From NCBI GenBank assembly GCA_964639255.1, contig CAZXDP010000030.1:1-31511 (forward strand): 31,511 bases of DNA, written 5' to 3'. Numbering within the stretch: the first letter of the stretch is position 1; every line of letters begins with the position of its first letter. The stretch comes from NZQO01 sp964639255. GTDB taxonomy: Bacteria; Bacteroidota; Bacteroidia; Flavobacteriales; Flavobacteriaceae. Both the position numbers and the translations under genes were made by a program. Below are positions 15,414-24,364 of the stretch, piece by piece. Under the pieces are notes generated by a model. The model ran no database searches. It saw only the letters and a list, made by a program, of their open reading frames with translations, and had not been told where the DNA came from.

Positions 15414-15761
15414 ATGAAAAATTATGTAACCGTTTTATGTTGCGCCCTAGGCCTTATGCTTTCGGCATCTACCGTCACGGCGCAAAGCCTTTCGCAAGAT
15501 CAGGAACGACCTGAGGCCATAGCGAAAGCCCAAACCGAACAGCTTACCGAAGCCCTAAGCTTAGATGGTTCGCAAAGCAGAGCTGTATTTAGAGCCTTAG
15601 TAAGCAAGGAAGTAAGCTACAAAAAGCAAGTAACGGGAAAAAACAACTCCGATCCGGCCGTAATGGCGAGCAAGAAAAAAATAGCAGACGATCTTAAAGC
15701 ATCTATGAAAAAAATCTTGACCGATGAGCAATATAAAAAATGGCTCGAAATGAAGCAATAA
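15414..15761 (+). CDS. Small secreted helical protein
   Basis: 115 residues. Signal peptide MKNYVTVLCCALGLMLSAST, cleaved after VTAQ. The mature part is helical and charged: AIAKAQTEQLTEALSLDGSQ, KKKIADDLKASMKKILTDEQ and YKKWLEMKQ. This looks like the Spy/CpxP-like or DUF4890-like group of small periplasmic proteins, whose helices carry a similar 'LTxxQ...lsdeQ...W' pattern. The similarity is by pattern only. The frame is open from 15387 but the ATG at 15414 fits the signal. Its terminator is shared with the convergent hemL. Confidence 0.75.
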   Translation: MKNYVTVLCCALGLMLSASTVTAQSLSQDQERPEAIAKAQTEQLTEALSLDGSQSRAVFRALVSKEVSYKKQVTGKNNSDPAVMASKKKIADDLKASMKKILTDEQYKKWLEMKQ

Positions 15762-15774
15762 AAGGTATACACTG

Positions 15775-15806
15775 AAAAAAACCTCTTCAAAACGAAGAGG
15801 TTTTTT
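15775..15806. terminator. Bidirectional terminator between the small secreted protein gene and hemL
   Basis: An AACCTCTTC / GAAGAGGTT stem with an AAAAC loop is flanked by an A-run on the left and a T-run on the right, so it can terminate transcripts from both directions. Confidence 0.88.
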
Positions 15807-15811
15807 AGTTA

Positions 15812-17101
15812 CTATTTTAACTGTTTTGATACTTTACGTACCGCATCTATGGTGGTATCGAGATCCTCGTAGGTAAGAGCATCGCATAAAAACCAGGTCT
15901 CGAAGGCACTCGGGGCTATGTATATACCTTCCTGAAGCATTCCGTGGAAGAATCGTTTAAAATTTTCGTTGTTCGCTAACGCTGCGGTATCAAAATCGCT
16001 AACTGGCGTATCGGAGAAATGTACCGAAATCATACTTCCTACCCGATTGATCGTGTGCGTAACAGAGGTTTCAGTTAAGGCAGTAGCCATTCCGTTATGT
16101 AGGTATTCAGTTTTTTCGCTAAGCGAGGTAAACACTTCAGAATGTGTGTCCAGCTCGGTGAGCATCGCCAACCCTGCGGCCATAGCCAGCGGATTGCCAC
16201 TAAGGGTGCCCGCTTGGTACACGGGACCCAGAGGCGCCAAGTGGTCCATAATTTCATTTCGCGCGGCAAAGGCCCCTACGGGCAACCCTCCGCCAATCAC
16301 CTTTCCGAAGGTTACGATATCGGCACGTACCCCAAACAATTCTTGACATCCCCCCTTGGCCAGGCGAAACCCTGTCATTACTTCATCGAGAACGAGCAAG
16401 ATACCATGGGCATCGCATAGCGACCGCAGCTGTTCGAGAAATCCGTCGTTTGGCGGCACACATCCCATATTTCCTGCTACAGGCTCCAAGATGATGCAGG
16501 CAATTTCATTTTCATTTTCACGAACCAATCGATTTACGCTTTCAATATCATTATAGGCGGCCAAGAGCGTGTCTTTTGCCGTGCCTTGGGTCACGCCGGG
16601 GCTGTTAGGTGTGCCAAAGGTAACGGCACCACTTCCCGCCTGTATTAAGAATGAATCGCTATGACCGTGATAGCATCCGGCAAATTTGATAATCTTCTCC
16701 CTGCCGGTAAAACCCCGCGCCAATCGCACAGCGCTCATACACGCTTCGGTACCGCTGTTTACAAACCGTATCTTGTCGATATTGGGCACCATTTTTACCG
16801 CTAATTTTGCGATTTCGGTCTCGATTTCCGTAGGCATTCCAAAGGATGTTCCTTTTTTTGCCTTTGCTATTACGGCATCGATTACAGGCTCGTACGCGTG
16901 GCCCAAAATCATGGGCCCCCACGAATTAATGTAATCTATAAGTTTGTTTCCATCCACATCGTACAGGTAGGCCCCCTTCGCCTTTTCTACGAAAATAGGG
17001 TCGCCACCCACGGCGTTAAATGCGCGTACGGGCGAGTTTACCCCTCCGGGAATGACCTGCTTTGCTTCGGTAAAAAGTGCACTGCTTCGTTGGTAAATCA
17101 T
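15812..17101 (-). CDS. hemL: Glutamate-1-semialdehyde 2,1-aminomutase
   Basis: PLP enzyme converting glutamate-1-semialdehyde to 5-aminolevulinate, the C5 route to heme. 429 residues, normal length. Motifs are IPGGVNSPVRAF, DVDGNKLIDYINSWGPMILGH, RFVNSGTEACMSAVRLARG, GCYHGHSDSFL, LVLDEVMTGFR and TFGKVIGGGLPVGAFAAR with the PLP Lys at 267, then QAGTLSGNPLAMAAGLA. The frame is open to 17146, but that extension overlaps the end of the upstream gene; MIYQRSSALFTEAKQVIPGG at 17101 is the normal N-terminus. It begins 7 bases after the GH73/LysM gene stop and is the last gene of a three-gene minus-strand operon. Confidence 0.97.
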   Translation of the reverse strand: MIYQRSSALFTEAKQVIPGGVNSPVRAFNAVGGDPIFVEKAKGAYLYDVDGNKLIDYINSWGPMILGHAYEPVIDAVIAKAKKGTSFGMPTEIETEIAKLAVKMVPNIDKIRFVNSGTEACMSAVRLARGFTGREKIIKFAGCYHGHSDSFLIQAGSGAVTFGTPNSPGVTQGTAKDTLLAAYNDIESVNRLVRENENEIACIILEPVAGNMGCVPPNDGFLEQLRSLCDAHGILLVLDEVMTGFRLAKGGCQELFGVRADIVTFGKVIGGGLPVGAFAARNEIMDHLAPLGPVYQAGTLSGNPLAMAAGLAMLTELDTHSEVFTSLSEKTEYLHNGMATALTETSVTHTINRVGSMISVHFSDTPVSDFDTAALANNENFKRFFHGMLQEGIYIAPSAFETWFLCDALTYEDLDTTIDAVRKVSKQLK

Positions 17102-17108
17102 ATTCAAT

Positions 17109-17945
17109 TTAATTTTTGGTAGGATGAAGGTACAGAACCTGTCCAACGGAAATGGTATTGGACTGCAACCCGTTGTATTCCTTTAAAGTTTCCACCGACA
17201 TATTGTAACGGCGGGCGATGCTATACAACGTATCGCCCTTTACGACGGTGTAGGTACTTATCTTTGTATCGTCTGACTTCGCCATACTCGCTTTGGTCCC
17301 CAAAACTTCGTGGTCGAGGGCATCTAGGTTGTACCGTTCTATAATGCTTATAAGTTTATCGGGATAGCGGGGATCGGTCGCGTAACCCGCTTTTTTGAGT
17401 CCGCGCGCCCATCCTTTGTAATCGGTTTTTCCCAACCTAAAAAGGTCTTGGTACCTGCTTCGTTGGGTGAGGAACAGAGAGTGGTCGCGGAAAGAGTACT
17501 TGGGATCTTTGTATTTTCTGAAGCATTCCTGCAACTCATCATCATCGTGATAGGCTCGTTCGCCCGTCCATTCTTTATGGCATTTTATGCCGAAGTGGTT
17601 ATTGGCCTTCAGTGTTAACTCCCCACGACCGGCGCCGCTTTCCAAAATTCCCTGCGCCATCGTAATACTGGCTGGGATGCCATATTGCAGCATTTCCTCC
17701 TTGGCGATGCCGCTATAGGTATCGATGTAGTTCGCTACGATCTCGGCGTACGATGCATTGGGAGGTGGCGGAACAATCTCGGCAGGAGTTTCCGAAGCGG
17801 GCGAGGTGCGCTCCTCCTTGGGCACTTCAGAAATTATTACGCGTTCGGTTCTCGGTTTTCGGTGCGAAACAACCTTCTTTTTCGATTTACAGCTACTTAG
17901 GGTAATCATTCCAATAAGAATGAGGCATACAATTTTACTATGCAT
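17109..17945 (-). CDS. GH73-type glucosaminidase lipoprotein with LysM domain
   Basis: 278 residues. Lipoprotein signal MHSKIVCLILIGMITLSSCK (Cys19), a basic then proline-rich linker to about residue 64, then a lysozyme-like glucosaminidase domain: IPASITMAQGILESGAGRG with probable catalytic Glu102, LTLKANNHFGIKCHKEW, YSFRDHSLFL and KKAGYATDPRYPDKLI. The C-terminus is one LysM repeat (residues about 231-275: YTVVKGDTLYSIARRYNMSV ... NTISVGQVLYL) that binds peptidoglycan. It would cleave glycan strands at the outer-membrane periplasmic face. Spaced 5 bases after the PLP enzyme gene and 7 bases before hemL. Fits a cell-wall remodelling role, related in theme to anmK recycling. Confidence 0.93.
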   Translation of the reverse strand: MHSKIVCLILIGMITLSSCKSKKKVVSHRKPRTERVIISEVPKEERTSPASETPAEIVPPPPNASYAEIVANYIDTYSGIAKEEMLQYGIPASITMAQGILESGAGRGELTLKANNHFGIKCHKEWTGERAYHDDDELQECFRKYKDPKYSFRDHSLFLTQRSRYQDLFRLGKTDYKGWARGLKKAGYATDPRYPDKLISIIERYNLDALDHEVLGTKASMAKSDDTKISTYTVVKGDTLYSIARRYNMSVETLKEYNGLQSNTISVGQVLYLHPTKN

Positions 17946-17950
17946 AGTAT

Positions 17951-18877
17951 TTATTCGATTTGCGGCAAATGTTTCTTTTTCAAGTACAGGTTCATTCCAG
18001 AAATGCCCTGCAGTCCTCCCGTATGGACGGCAAAAATACGGCTATTTTCAGTGAAATGCCCACGTTTTAGCAAGTCTATAATGCCATACATCATCTTGCC
18101 GGTATACACAGGATCTAAAGGTATGCCCGTGTGTCGACGGAAGGTATTTATGAAACGAACTAATTGCGTATCTATTTTGGCATAGCCCCCAAAATGATAC
18201 GCATCGGTAATAGAAAACTTTTTCTTTGCGCCAAGTTCAGCCACTAACGATTGCTGAAACGTTCCTTTCAAAACCGAAAAACCCAGCACTTTTTGGTCTA
18301 ATCGGGAGCCAGCGACCAAGCCGGCCAAGGTACCGCCGGTACCCACGGGGGCACAGAGATAGTGGGCATCACGGGCGAAAGGATTGTTCACAATCTCTGC
18401 ACACCCCTGTACCGCCAAGGCATTGGTGCCACCTTCTGGAAGGAGATAGAAAGCACCGAAACGATGGTACAGCTGCTGAAGAAACTGTGGTACCATTTTT
18501 TGCCGGTACTGTTCGCGAGATATAAAATGCAATTCCATACCGCGCGAAAGGGCGAATTGGAGGGTGGGATTAGACGCTGGCGCGCCGGCAAGCTCCTCAC
18601 CCCGTATGATCCCAATGGTACGAAACTGTTCGGATTCACCGGCAGCTGCCACGGCGGCGATATGGTTTGAAAAGGCTCCGCCAAAAGTAAGCAAGGTATC
18701 TTTACCCATTTTCTTTGCCTCGAGCAGATTGTACTTCAATTTTCGGAATTTATTGCCCGAAACAAAGGGATGGATGCGGTCTTCACGTGCTAGTACCAAA
18801 GTGGCCGAGGTAGCGACAAAGGGACGCAGGTCTACTTCTTCATAGGAAACATCGGGTGTGGTGAAGTTAAGTGACAT
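17951..18877 (-). CDS. PLP-dependent ACC deaminase / D-cysteine desulfhydrase family protein
   Basis: 308 residues, fold-type II PLP enzyme. REDRIHPFVSGNKFRKLKYN carries the PLP Lys (residue 43, NK of GNKFRKL). LLTFGGAFSNHIAAVAAAG is the substrate loop, LLPEGGTNALAVQG and APVGTGGTLAGLVAGS bind the cofactor phosphate, and LDPVYTGKMMYGI holds the conserved Tyr region. The substrate loop has SNH instead of the SNQ/SNHxR of characterised ACC deaminases, so D-cysteine desulfhydrase or another small amino-acid lyase activity is as likely as ACC deamination. First gene of a tight operon with the LysM lipoprotein and hemL; a -7 element is at 18910-18917. Confidence 0.88.
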   Translation of the reverse strand: MSLNFTTPDVSYEEVDLRPFVATSATLVLAREDRIHPFVSGNKFRKLKYNLLEAKKMGKDTLLTFGGAFSNHIAAVAAAGESEQFRTIGIIRGEELAGAPASNPTLQFALSRGMELHFISREQYRQKMVPQFLQQLYHRFGAFYLLPEGGTNALAVQGCAEIVNNPFARDAHYLCAPVGTGGTLAGLVAGSRLDQKVLGFSVLKGTFQQSLVAELGAKKKFSITDAYHFGGYAKIDTQLVRFINTFRRHTGIPLDPVYTGKMMYGIIDLLKRGHFTENSRIFAVHTGGLQGISGMNLYLKKKHLPQIE

Positions 18878-18909
18878 CGTCTTGGGAAAAGCAGCTTTTA
18901 AATTTGGCG

Positions 18910-18917
18910 CAAAGATA
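18910..18917 (-). promoter_or_regulatory. -7 element of the desulfhydrase-like/LysM/hemL operon
   Basis: TATCTTTG on the minus strand, followed by CGCC exactly as in the lysS promoter. It lies 32 bases before the ATG. The -33 element is not clear. Confidence 0.5.
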
Positions 18918-19244
18918 CTGCTTCTATGGAAGCGAATAGTAAGTTAATGGATTCTTGGCTCCCAACCGTGGAGGGACAGGTCCTCTAAACTTCTTACCAC
19001 TTAAACGAGACGGCGCCTTGAATGTGTTTTTTACATAAGGAAGCGCGGGTTTCTATTCCGGAATTCTGTTGCTCTTAAAGGGTTTTCAGAGGTTACAAAG
19101 TTTGGTCACATACAGAATGTTTCTTTGAAACCCAACTTGGCCGCTGATACGCTAAAAAAGGGAATGAAAAAAAATTCTCTAGTATTTAAATGCGTCTTGG
19201 ACAATTTCTTTCAACAATGGTAGTATTTTCAAATCATTGAAGCT

Positions 19245-19252
19245 TAGTTTTG
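19245..19252 (+). promoter_or_regulatory. -7 element of the surface-protein cluster
   Basis: TAGTTTTG followed by TAG, like the element at 30677-30684. The ATG is 111 bases downstream, giving a long AT-rich leader. No clear -33. Confidence 0.4.
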
Positions 19253-19363
19253 TAGGTATTTTCTTGTTTTTCTTAAAATTTTATGTATTTCATCTAATTA
19301 TTTGGCTTTTAGACGATTTGAGTCGTACACTTGTCTCAACCAAATTTGAAAAATAAATGCATT

Positions 19364-20818
19364 ATGAAATCTGCTAACATTTTTTGTAGAAAATTTTCAT
19401 ACCTCATCTTCTTACTGTTTTTATCTAATTCATTTGCGCAGGTTGGTATTAACACCACCACCCCTGCCGGTGGGTCCATTCTTGATGTGCGGAGCACGAA
19501 CAAAGGAATGCTAGTGCCCCGAGTAGATATAGATAATTTAAGTACCATCGCACCTGTTACTGGCGGAAGTACCGAAAGTCTTTTAGTGTATAACACCAAC
19601 ACTACAACAGGTAAAGGCTTTCACTATTGGGATGGAACCGAATGGGTAAATCTTGAAGGCGCACCAGATGAAGAGAAATGGGACCTACTTGGCAATGCCA
19701 ATACCGATGAAGATATAAACTTTGTAGGAACAACGGACAACGAAGCACTCACCTTTAGGACAGACAACGTTGAAAGATTTCGCATTGCCAACGGAAATCA
19801 AGTTCTAGCTATGGCAAACGGCTCTGCTGCGGCTCCGTTTTATTCATGGAACGATGATCAGACGATGGGTTTCTGGAGGTCTGGTACTCGGCAAATGGAT
19901 ATGGTTATTAATGGTTCAACTTTTTTCAACGCAAATGCGAACACCGGTGGCGGTTCAGACTTAGAATGGTCTTTCAATCCTGGAGGGGCAGATATGAACC
20001 TACGAGTTGAGACAGACAACCAGGCAAATGCGCTTTTCGTTAGCGGGGAGCACGATAACGTTGGCCTAGGAACTAACGCGCCAAGCCCAAGTGCTCAATT
20101 GGAACTTGCAGATATTAACCGTGGGCTCTTAATGAACCGCGTTAGCCTTTCAGCTACCAATGTGGCCGCCCCAATAACGTCTCCAGCCGAAGGACTTTTA
20201 GTTTACAACACTAATTCAACGACCAATGGGCCAAATGAAGTTACACCCGGCGTATATATGTGGGATGGCGCAAAATGGTTGGCAGTTTTTAATAAGTTTG
20301 ACTATGCACGTTTTGAGCAAGACCCATTAACGATTACCCAAAATCCAGGTAATTCAAATACCTTTAGAACTGTAGATGGTGTTCAAAATGTTCCCGGACT
20401 TGTAAGTCGTCAATTCACGCCAAAATATACAGGTATTTATGAACTTAAATTAAGCACTAACTATGGTTCAGGACAAATTGAGGATCCCATAACAGGCCAA
20501 GTGAGTGTAGGTACACAGGAAGGTACTTTTCACTTTACTTGCGATAATGGGGTGGGGAATATTGATGTATACGCACACTCTTATTCTAGTGTTGACCGAA
20601 GAGGCTCATCCCCAGATGATAAACGCTTTGCTATCTGGAGGGAATCTACAACTACACGTTACCTATCTTTAGTGGCTGGAACCACATACACATTCTCTTT
20701 AGCCTTTGAACAATACGCCAGCGATCGCTTTGATGCTTCAGCCAGTGGACAAGGAAGGGGATACATTGGACTGGATATACCGTGCGAGGTAGTTTGGACC
20801 TTTAAAAAAGATAATTAA
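19364..20818 (+). CDS. Secreted fibre-like protein with two VGINTTTP-type head motifs
   Basis: 484 residues with a signal peptide ending NSFAQ (residue 26). The mature protein begins VGINTTTPAGGSILDV, followed by a TNKGMLVPRV and LLVYNTNTTTGKGFHYWDGTEWVNL unit. A second unit begins near residue 232 (VGLGTNAPSPSAQLELADIN ... LLVYNTNSTTNG ... YMWDGAKWLAVF). Between them is the module GNANTDEDINFVGTTDNEALTFRTDNVERFRI, which recurs in the gene at 25634. The C-terminal ~160 residues (RQFTPKYTGIYELKLSTNYG ... YIGLDIPCEVVWTF) form a separate beta-sandwich-like domain that looks like a TNF/C1q- or PA14-like exposed head. There is no T9SS sorting domain. The heads are common in Bacteroidota surface proteins and resemble phage tail-fibre pieces, but there is no phage context. 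Export and adhesion are inferred. Confidence 0.75.
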   Translation: MKSANIFCRKFSYLIFLLFLSNSFAQVGINTTTPAGGSILDVRSTNKGMLVPRVDIDNLSTIAPVTGGSTESLLVYNTNTTTGKGFHYWDGTEWVNLEGAPDEEKWDLLGNANTDEDINFVGTTDNEALTFRTDNVERFRIANGNQVLAMANGSAAAPFYSWNDDQTMGFWRSGTRQMDMVINGSTFFNANANTGGGSDLEWSFNPGGADMNLRVETDNQANALFVSGEHDNVGLGTNAPSPSAQLELADINRGLLMNRVSLSATNVAAPITSPAEGLLVYNTNSTTNGPNEVTPGVYMWDGAKWLAVFNKFDYARFEQDPLTITQNPGNSNTFRTVDGVQNVPGLVSRQFTPKYTGIYELKLSTNYGSGQIEDPITGQVSVGTQEGTFHFTCDNGVGNIDVYAHSYSSVDRRGSSPDDKRFAIWRESTTTRYLSLVAGTTYTFSLAFEQYASDRFDASASGQGRGYIGLDIPCEVVWTFKKDN

Positions 20819-20839
20819 TCCATCTAACCAATTTTACAT

Positions 20840-23800
20840 ATGTTTAAATTTTTACTCCCCACTCTTTTCCTTACCACTGTACTATTTGCACAAACACCCT
20901 GTAACAATGGTTTGGCTAACGGTTATCCGTGTAGTGGTATTACGCTTCAGTCATTTATACCAATAACTGCTATGGGCAATAGTAATACGGCAGAAGCTCA
21001 AGATTCCTGGGGGTGGACCGATCCACAGGATGGTGATGAATACGCAATAGTGGCCCTCGACAATGGGACAGCATTTGTAAGAATTTCTGACCCAGCAAAT
21101 CCGAAATATCTAGGTTGGCTGGAATCACATACAGGATCAAGTTATTGGCGGGATGTAAAAGTATATAACAACCACGCCTACATAGTGAGCGATGATAACG
21201 GAGATCACGGAATGCAAATCTTCGATTTAAGGCGCCTAAGAAACCTAGACGGCTCCACAACGGTCACCTTCAATAAAAACCCGAAAAGCGGAAATAATCC
21301 TAATGGCGTAGATGGTAGAGTACGCTGGGGCTCTACTAATTCTCCCGCAAGTGCCCATAATGTAATTATTAATGAGGAAACTGGTTTTGCGTATGTAATG
21401 GGCTTGAACTCCAATCATTATAACGGAGGAATTGTCATTTTTAATCTAAATGCTAATTTGAAAAATCCTCCAATTGTTGGCAGCTATAGCAATGCCGGGT
21501 ATTGCCATGATGCCCAAGTTGTTCTATATAACGGGCCAGATCCGGATCATCAAGGAAAGGAACTCATTATTGGCAGCTTTAGTGGTTCAGATTGGGTCAG
21601 AATTTTGGACGCCACAAACAAAGGAAGTATCACTCAGATAAGTCGAATAGGTTATTCAAATAAGCAATATACACATCAAGGTTGGTTTACTGAAGATAAA
21701 AGATTTTTCATAGTAGGTGATGAATTGGACGAATCTGCTGTGGGTTTCAATACGAGGACACTGGCCTTCGACCTCCAAGATTTAGATAATCCTTCATTGC
21801 ACTATACCTATTATGGCACCACAAAAGCAACTGATCATAATGGCTACGTAAGAGGCAATAGATATTATCTTGCGAACTATACGGCAGGTATGCGGATTAT
21901 CAAAATTGACGGATTATATAATGCGACACCTAGCATGAATGAAGTCGATTTTTTTGATACTTACCCACCCAACAATAATGCGGGTACTCGTGATCTTTGG
22001 AACATTTATCCTTTTTTTGAAAGTGGCAATCTCATTGCAACTGGTTTTGGGCACGAAGGTAATAGTGAGGACGGTGGCCTCTTTATACTAATAGACCCCA
22101 ATTACGACAACATTGCCCCCGCCGTAGCGTGCAAGAACATCACCGTAAGCCTAGATCATCTTGGCAATCCGGTAAGCATCACCGCGGCCGATATTGACGA
22201 TAACTCTACCGACAACTTCGGAATAACCTCCCTTACTATAGACAAAGACACCTTCACGGTTGATGATATTGGGGACAACACCGTAACCCTCACCGCCGAA
22301 GATGACTATGGAAACATAGCCAGCTGTACCGCTACAGTTACGGTAACAGATTATATTCCTGTGAATTTCACCTACGATAACAATAGTTGGAGCCCCAATG
22401 CGCCATTTAATGCTGGTAATCCATCCAATTTCAAGGATATTATTCAAGTACTTTCGGGCACTGGATTTATTACCTCCAATACCATTTCAAAAACGGTCGA
22501 AATTAGCCCGGGCGCTACTTTGTCTATTGCCAATAGCACCCTTGAGGTAGCTGGCGATATTGTGAACCAAGGCTCGATTACCACTAACAATGGCACCCTG
22601 GAACTCATTGGCACTGCCAACCAAGCCGTTGACGGGGCTGCCCTCGAAATAGAGAATTTAACACTATCCGGTAGTGCCACGGTTACGCTCAACGCACCCG
22701 TGAGTATTTCAAATGTGCTACAGGTTGACAACGGCACCCTTCAAACCAATGACCAACTAACCTTTAAAAGCACCTATAATGGCAGCATCCATAAAACTGG
22801 GGTACTGGGGCCGGTGACGGGCACTATCATAGGAAAAGTCGTGACGGAACGATTTATCCCCGCACGACGTGCCTATAGATTGCTTTCCTCTCCAGTAACC
22901 ACTACCACCAATATTCGTCAGAATTGGCAGGAAAACGGGAATAACAGTCCCGGTTTCGGTACGCATATAACGGGACCCGGAGGCGCCTCGAACGGATTTG
23001 ACGTTTCTGGCAGCAACAATCCCTCCCTGTTCAAGGTAAATACCGCTACACAACAATACGAAGCAGTTCCGTATACCAATGCCGACGCTACACTGGAAGC
23101 CGGAGAGGCGTTTCTGATCTTCGTACGCGGCGATCGCACCATCGATCTGCAATCGAATGCTTCACCCGCGACAAATACCGTGTTACGGACCAACGGCAAT
23201 GTTCATATCGGTAATTTCCCCCTGCCTGCTATGAGCAATACGGCCAATGGTTCTACACTGTTGGGCAACCCATACCAGGCCCCAGTTAATATGGAACAGG
23301 TGCTGGCCGGAGCCAACAATGTAAATCCGCGTTATTTCCATGTATATGATCCTACCATCGGTACCCGCGGGGCGTTCGTTACCGTAGATGCACAAACCAA
23401 CACCAACAGTTTACTGGGGGGAGGTGCCTCAGGCTCAAGCGCGAACCGCTTTTTGCAGCCCGGACAGGCAGCATTTGTCAATACCGTTACCAATGGCAGC
23501 GCGAGTCTCACAGTTTCAGAAAATCATAAAGATGTTACTGCGGTAAGTACAAACGTATTTTCGCCCATACCCCTACTGGGACAACAGGAAGGTAGGATTA
23601 GCCTCAAGCTATTTGAGGGCTTTTCCGTCACGCCAGAACAAAAGGCGCTGGACGGGGCACAAATTTATATGGGTCCAGGGGAAAATTCTGGATATGACGT
23701 AAATGACGCTTTCAAATCGACGAATTTTGATGAGAACCTATCTATTTCGGTTGAAAATAATGCGGTGAGTATAGATAGAAGGGAATTACCTATCGATGAA

Positions 23801-24283
23801 GAGATCATACCCTTACAAATGTCGGGATACCGAGGCACGGAATATACCCTCTCTATTGAAGGAGATCAAATTCATTCGCATTTTCAAGCGTATTTTTACG
23901 ACAGCTTCCTAAACGAGGCTACGCCCATAGAAAATACAGGAACCACCTTAATTCCTTTTACCGTGGAAACCACCGACGGTAGTGCGGCGAGCGACCGTTT
24001 TTCCATTCAATTTGACCGAATTTTGAAAATTTCAGAAGCGAACCTAGCACAGTTTATAACCGTGGCGCCCAATCCGGTAAAAACTGTGTTGCAAATAGAA
24101 TCCCCCCAAGCCAAGATGGAACGCATTGAAGTTTTCGACATACGCGGTAGAAGAATGGCCCAAGATTTAAAGGAAGCTACTTATTCGCACCAATTGAATC
24201 TATCCTCATTGGAGACGGCTGTCTACTTCGTTACGATTACTACCGAATTTGGAAAGGCAACCAAGAAAATAATCAAAGAATAA
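20840..24283 (+). CDS. Choice-of-anchor-B protein with T9SS sorting domain
   Basis: 1147 residues. Signal peptide MFKFLLPTLFLTTVLFAQ. Residues about 20-415 are a choice-of-anchor-B (TIGR04312-like) domain: DSWGWTDPQDGDEYAIVALDNG, HTGSSYWRDVKVYNNHAYIV, GYCHDAQVV, THQGWFTEDKRFFIVGDELDE and ATDHNGYVRGNRYYLANYTAG. Residues about 420-505 are a HYR-like repeat (VACKNITVSLD ... DDIGDNTVTLTAEDDYGNIASCTATVTVTD). From about 668 a T9SS-cargo module begins (VTERFIPARRAYRLLSSPVTTTTN ... GTHITG). The protein ends in a type A sorting domain (APNPVKTVLQIES ... VYFVTITTEFGKATKKIIKE), so it should cross the outer membrane by T9SS and be displayed or released. It is the only member of the cluster with that signal. 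Base composition jumps from AT-rich to GC-rich at about 22090, exactly at the end of the anchor-B domain. Ligand or enzyme activity is unknown. Confidence 0.9.
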   Translation: MFKFLLPTLFLTTVLFAQTPCNNGLANGYPCSGITLQSFIPITAMGNSNTAEAQDSWGWTDPQDGDEYAIVALDNGTAFVRISDPANPKYLGWLESHTGSSYWRDVKVYNNHAYIVSDDNGDHGMQIFDLRRLRNLDGSTTVTFNKNPKSGNNPNGVDGRVRWGSTNSPASAHNVIINEETGFAYVMGLNSNHYNGGIVIFNLNANLKNPPIVGSYSNAGYCHDAQVVLYNGPDPDHQGKELIIGSFSGSDWVRILDATNKGSITQISRIGYSNKQYTHQGWFTEDKRFFIVGDELDESAVGFNTRTLAFDLQDLDNPSLHYTYYGTTKATDHNGYVRGNRYYLANYTAGMRIIKIDGLYNATPSMNEVDFFDTYPPNNNAGTRDLWNIYPFFESGNLIATGFGHEGNSEDGGLFILIDPNYDNIAPAVACKNITVSLDHLGNPVSITAADIDDNSTDNFGITSLTIDKDTFTVDDIGDNTVTLTAEDDYGNIASCTATVTVTDYIPVNFTYDNNSWSPNAPFNAGNPSNFKDIIQVLSGTGFITSNTISKTVEISPGATLSIANSTLEVAGDIVNQGSITTNNGTLELIGTANQAVDGAALEIENLTLSGSATVTLNAPVSISNVLQVDNGTLQTNDQLTFKSTYNGSIHKTGVLGPVTGTIIGKVVTERFIPARRAYRLLSSPVTTTTNIRQNWQENGNNSPGFGTHITGPGGASNGFDVSGSNNPSLFKVNTATQQYEAVPYTNADATLEAGEAFLIFVRGDRTIDLQSNASPATNTVLRTNGNVHIGNFPLPAMSNTANGSTLLGNPYQAPVNMEQVLAGANNVNPRYFHVYDPTIGTRGAFVTVDAQTNTNSLLGGGASGSSANRFLQPGQAAFVNTVTNGSASLTVSENHKDVTAVSTNVFSPIPLLGQQEGRISLKLFEGFSVTPEQKALDGAQIYMGPGENSGYDVNDAFKSTNFDENLSISVENNAVSIDRRELPIDEEIIPLQMSGYRGTEYTLSIEGDQIHSHFQAYFYDSFLNEATPIENTGTTLIPFTVETTDGSAASDRFSIQFDRILKISEANLAQFITVAPNPVKTVLQIESPQAKMERIEVFDIRGRRMAQDLKEATYSHQLNLSSLETAVYFVTITTEFGKATKKIIKE

Positions 24284-24312
24284 CAACGAAACCTACATAG
24301 TAAGTTTAAACG

Positions 24313-24346
24313 AACCCAGGACGCGCCCCTGCCCTGGGTTTTTTTT
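24313..24346 (+). terminator. Terminator between the two anchor-B genes
   Basis: AACCCAGG / CCTGGGTT stem with a 12-base loop, followed by a run of eight T residues. The next ATG is only 18 bases beyond, so the following gene lacks room for its own promoter after it. Confidence 0.8.
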
Positions 24347-24364
24347 CAGAAAGAGCACCTACTT

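Larger units (their letters stand above)
18878..19363. other. 486-base divergent intergenic region
   Basis: Lies between the minus-strand hemL operon and the surface-protein cluster. It holds a minus-strand -7 element near its left end and a plus-strand -7 element at 19245-19252. The rest is AT-rich with no gene, RNA fold or repeat that I can support. Confidence 0.6.
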
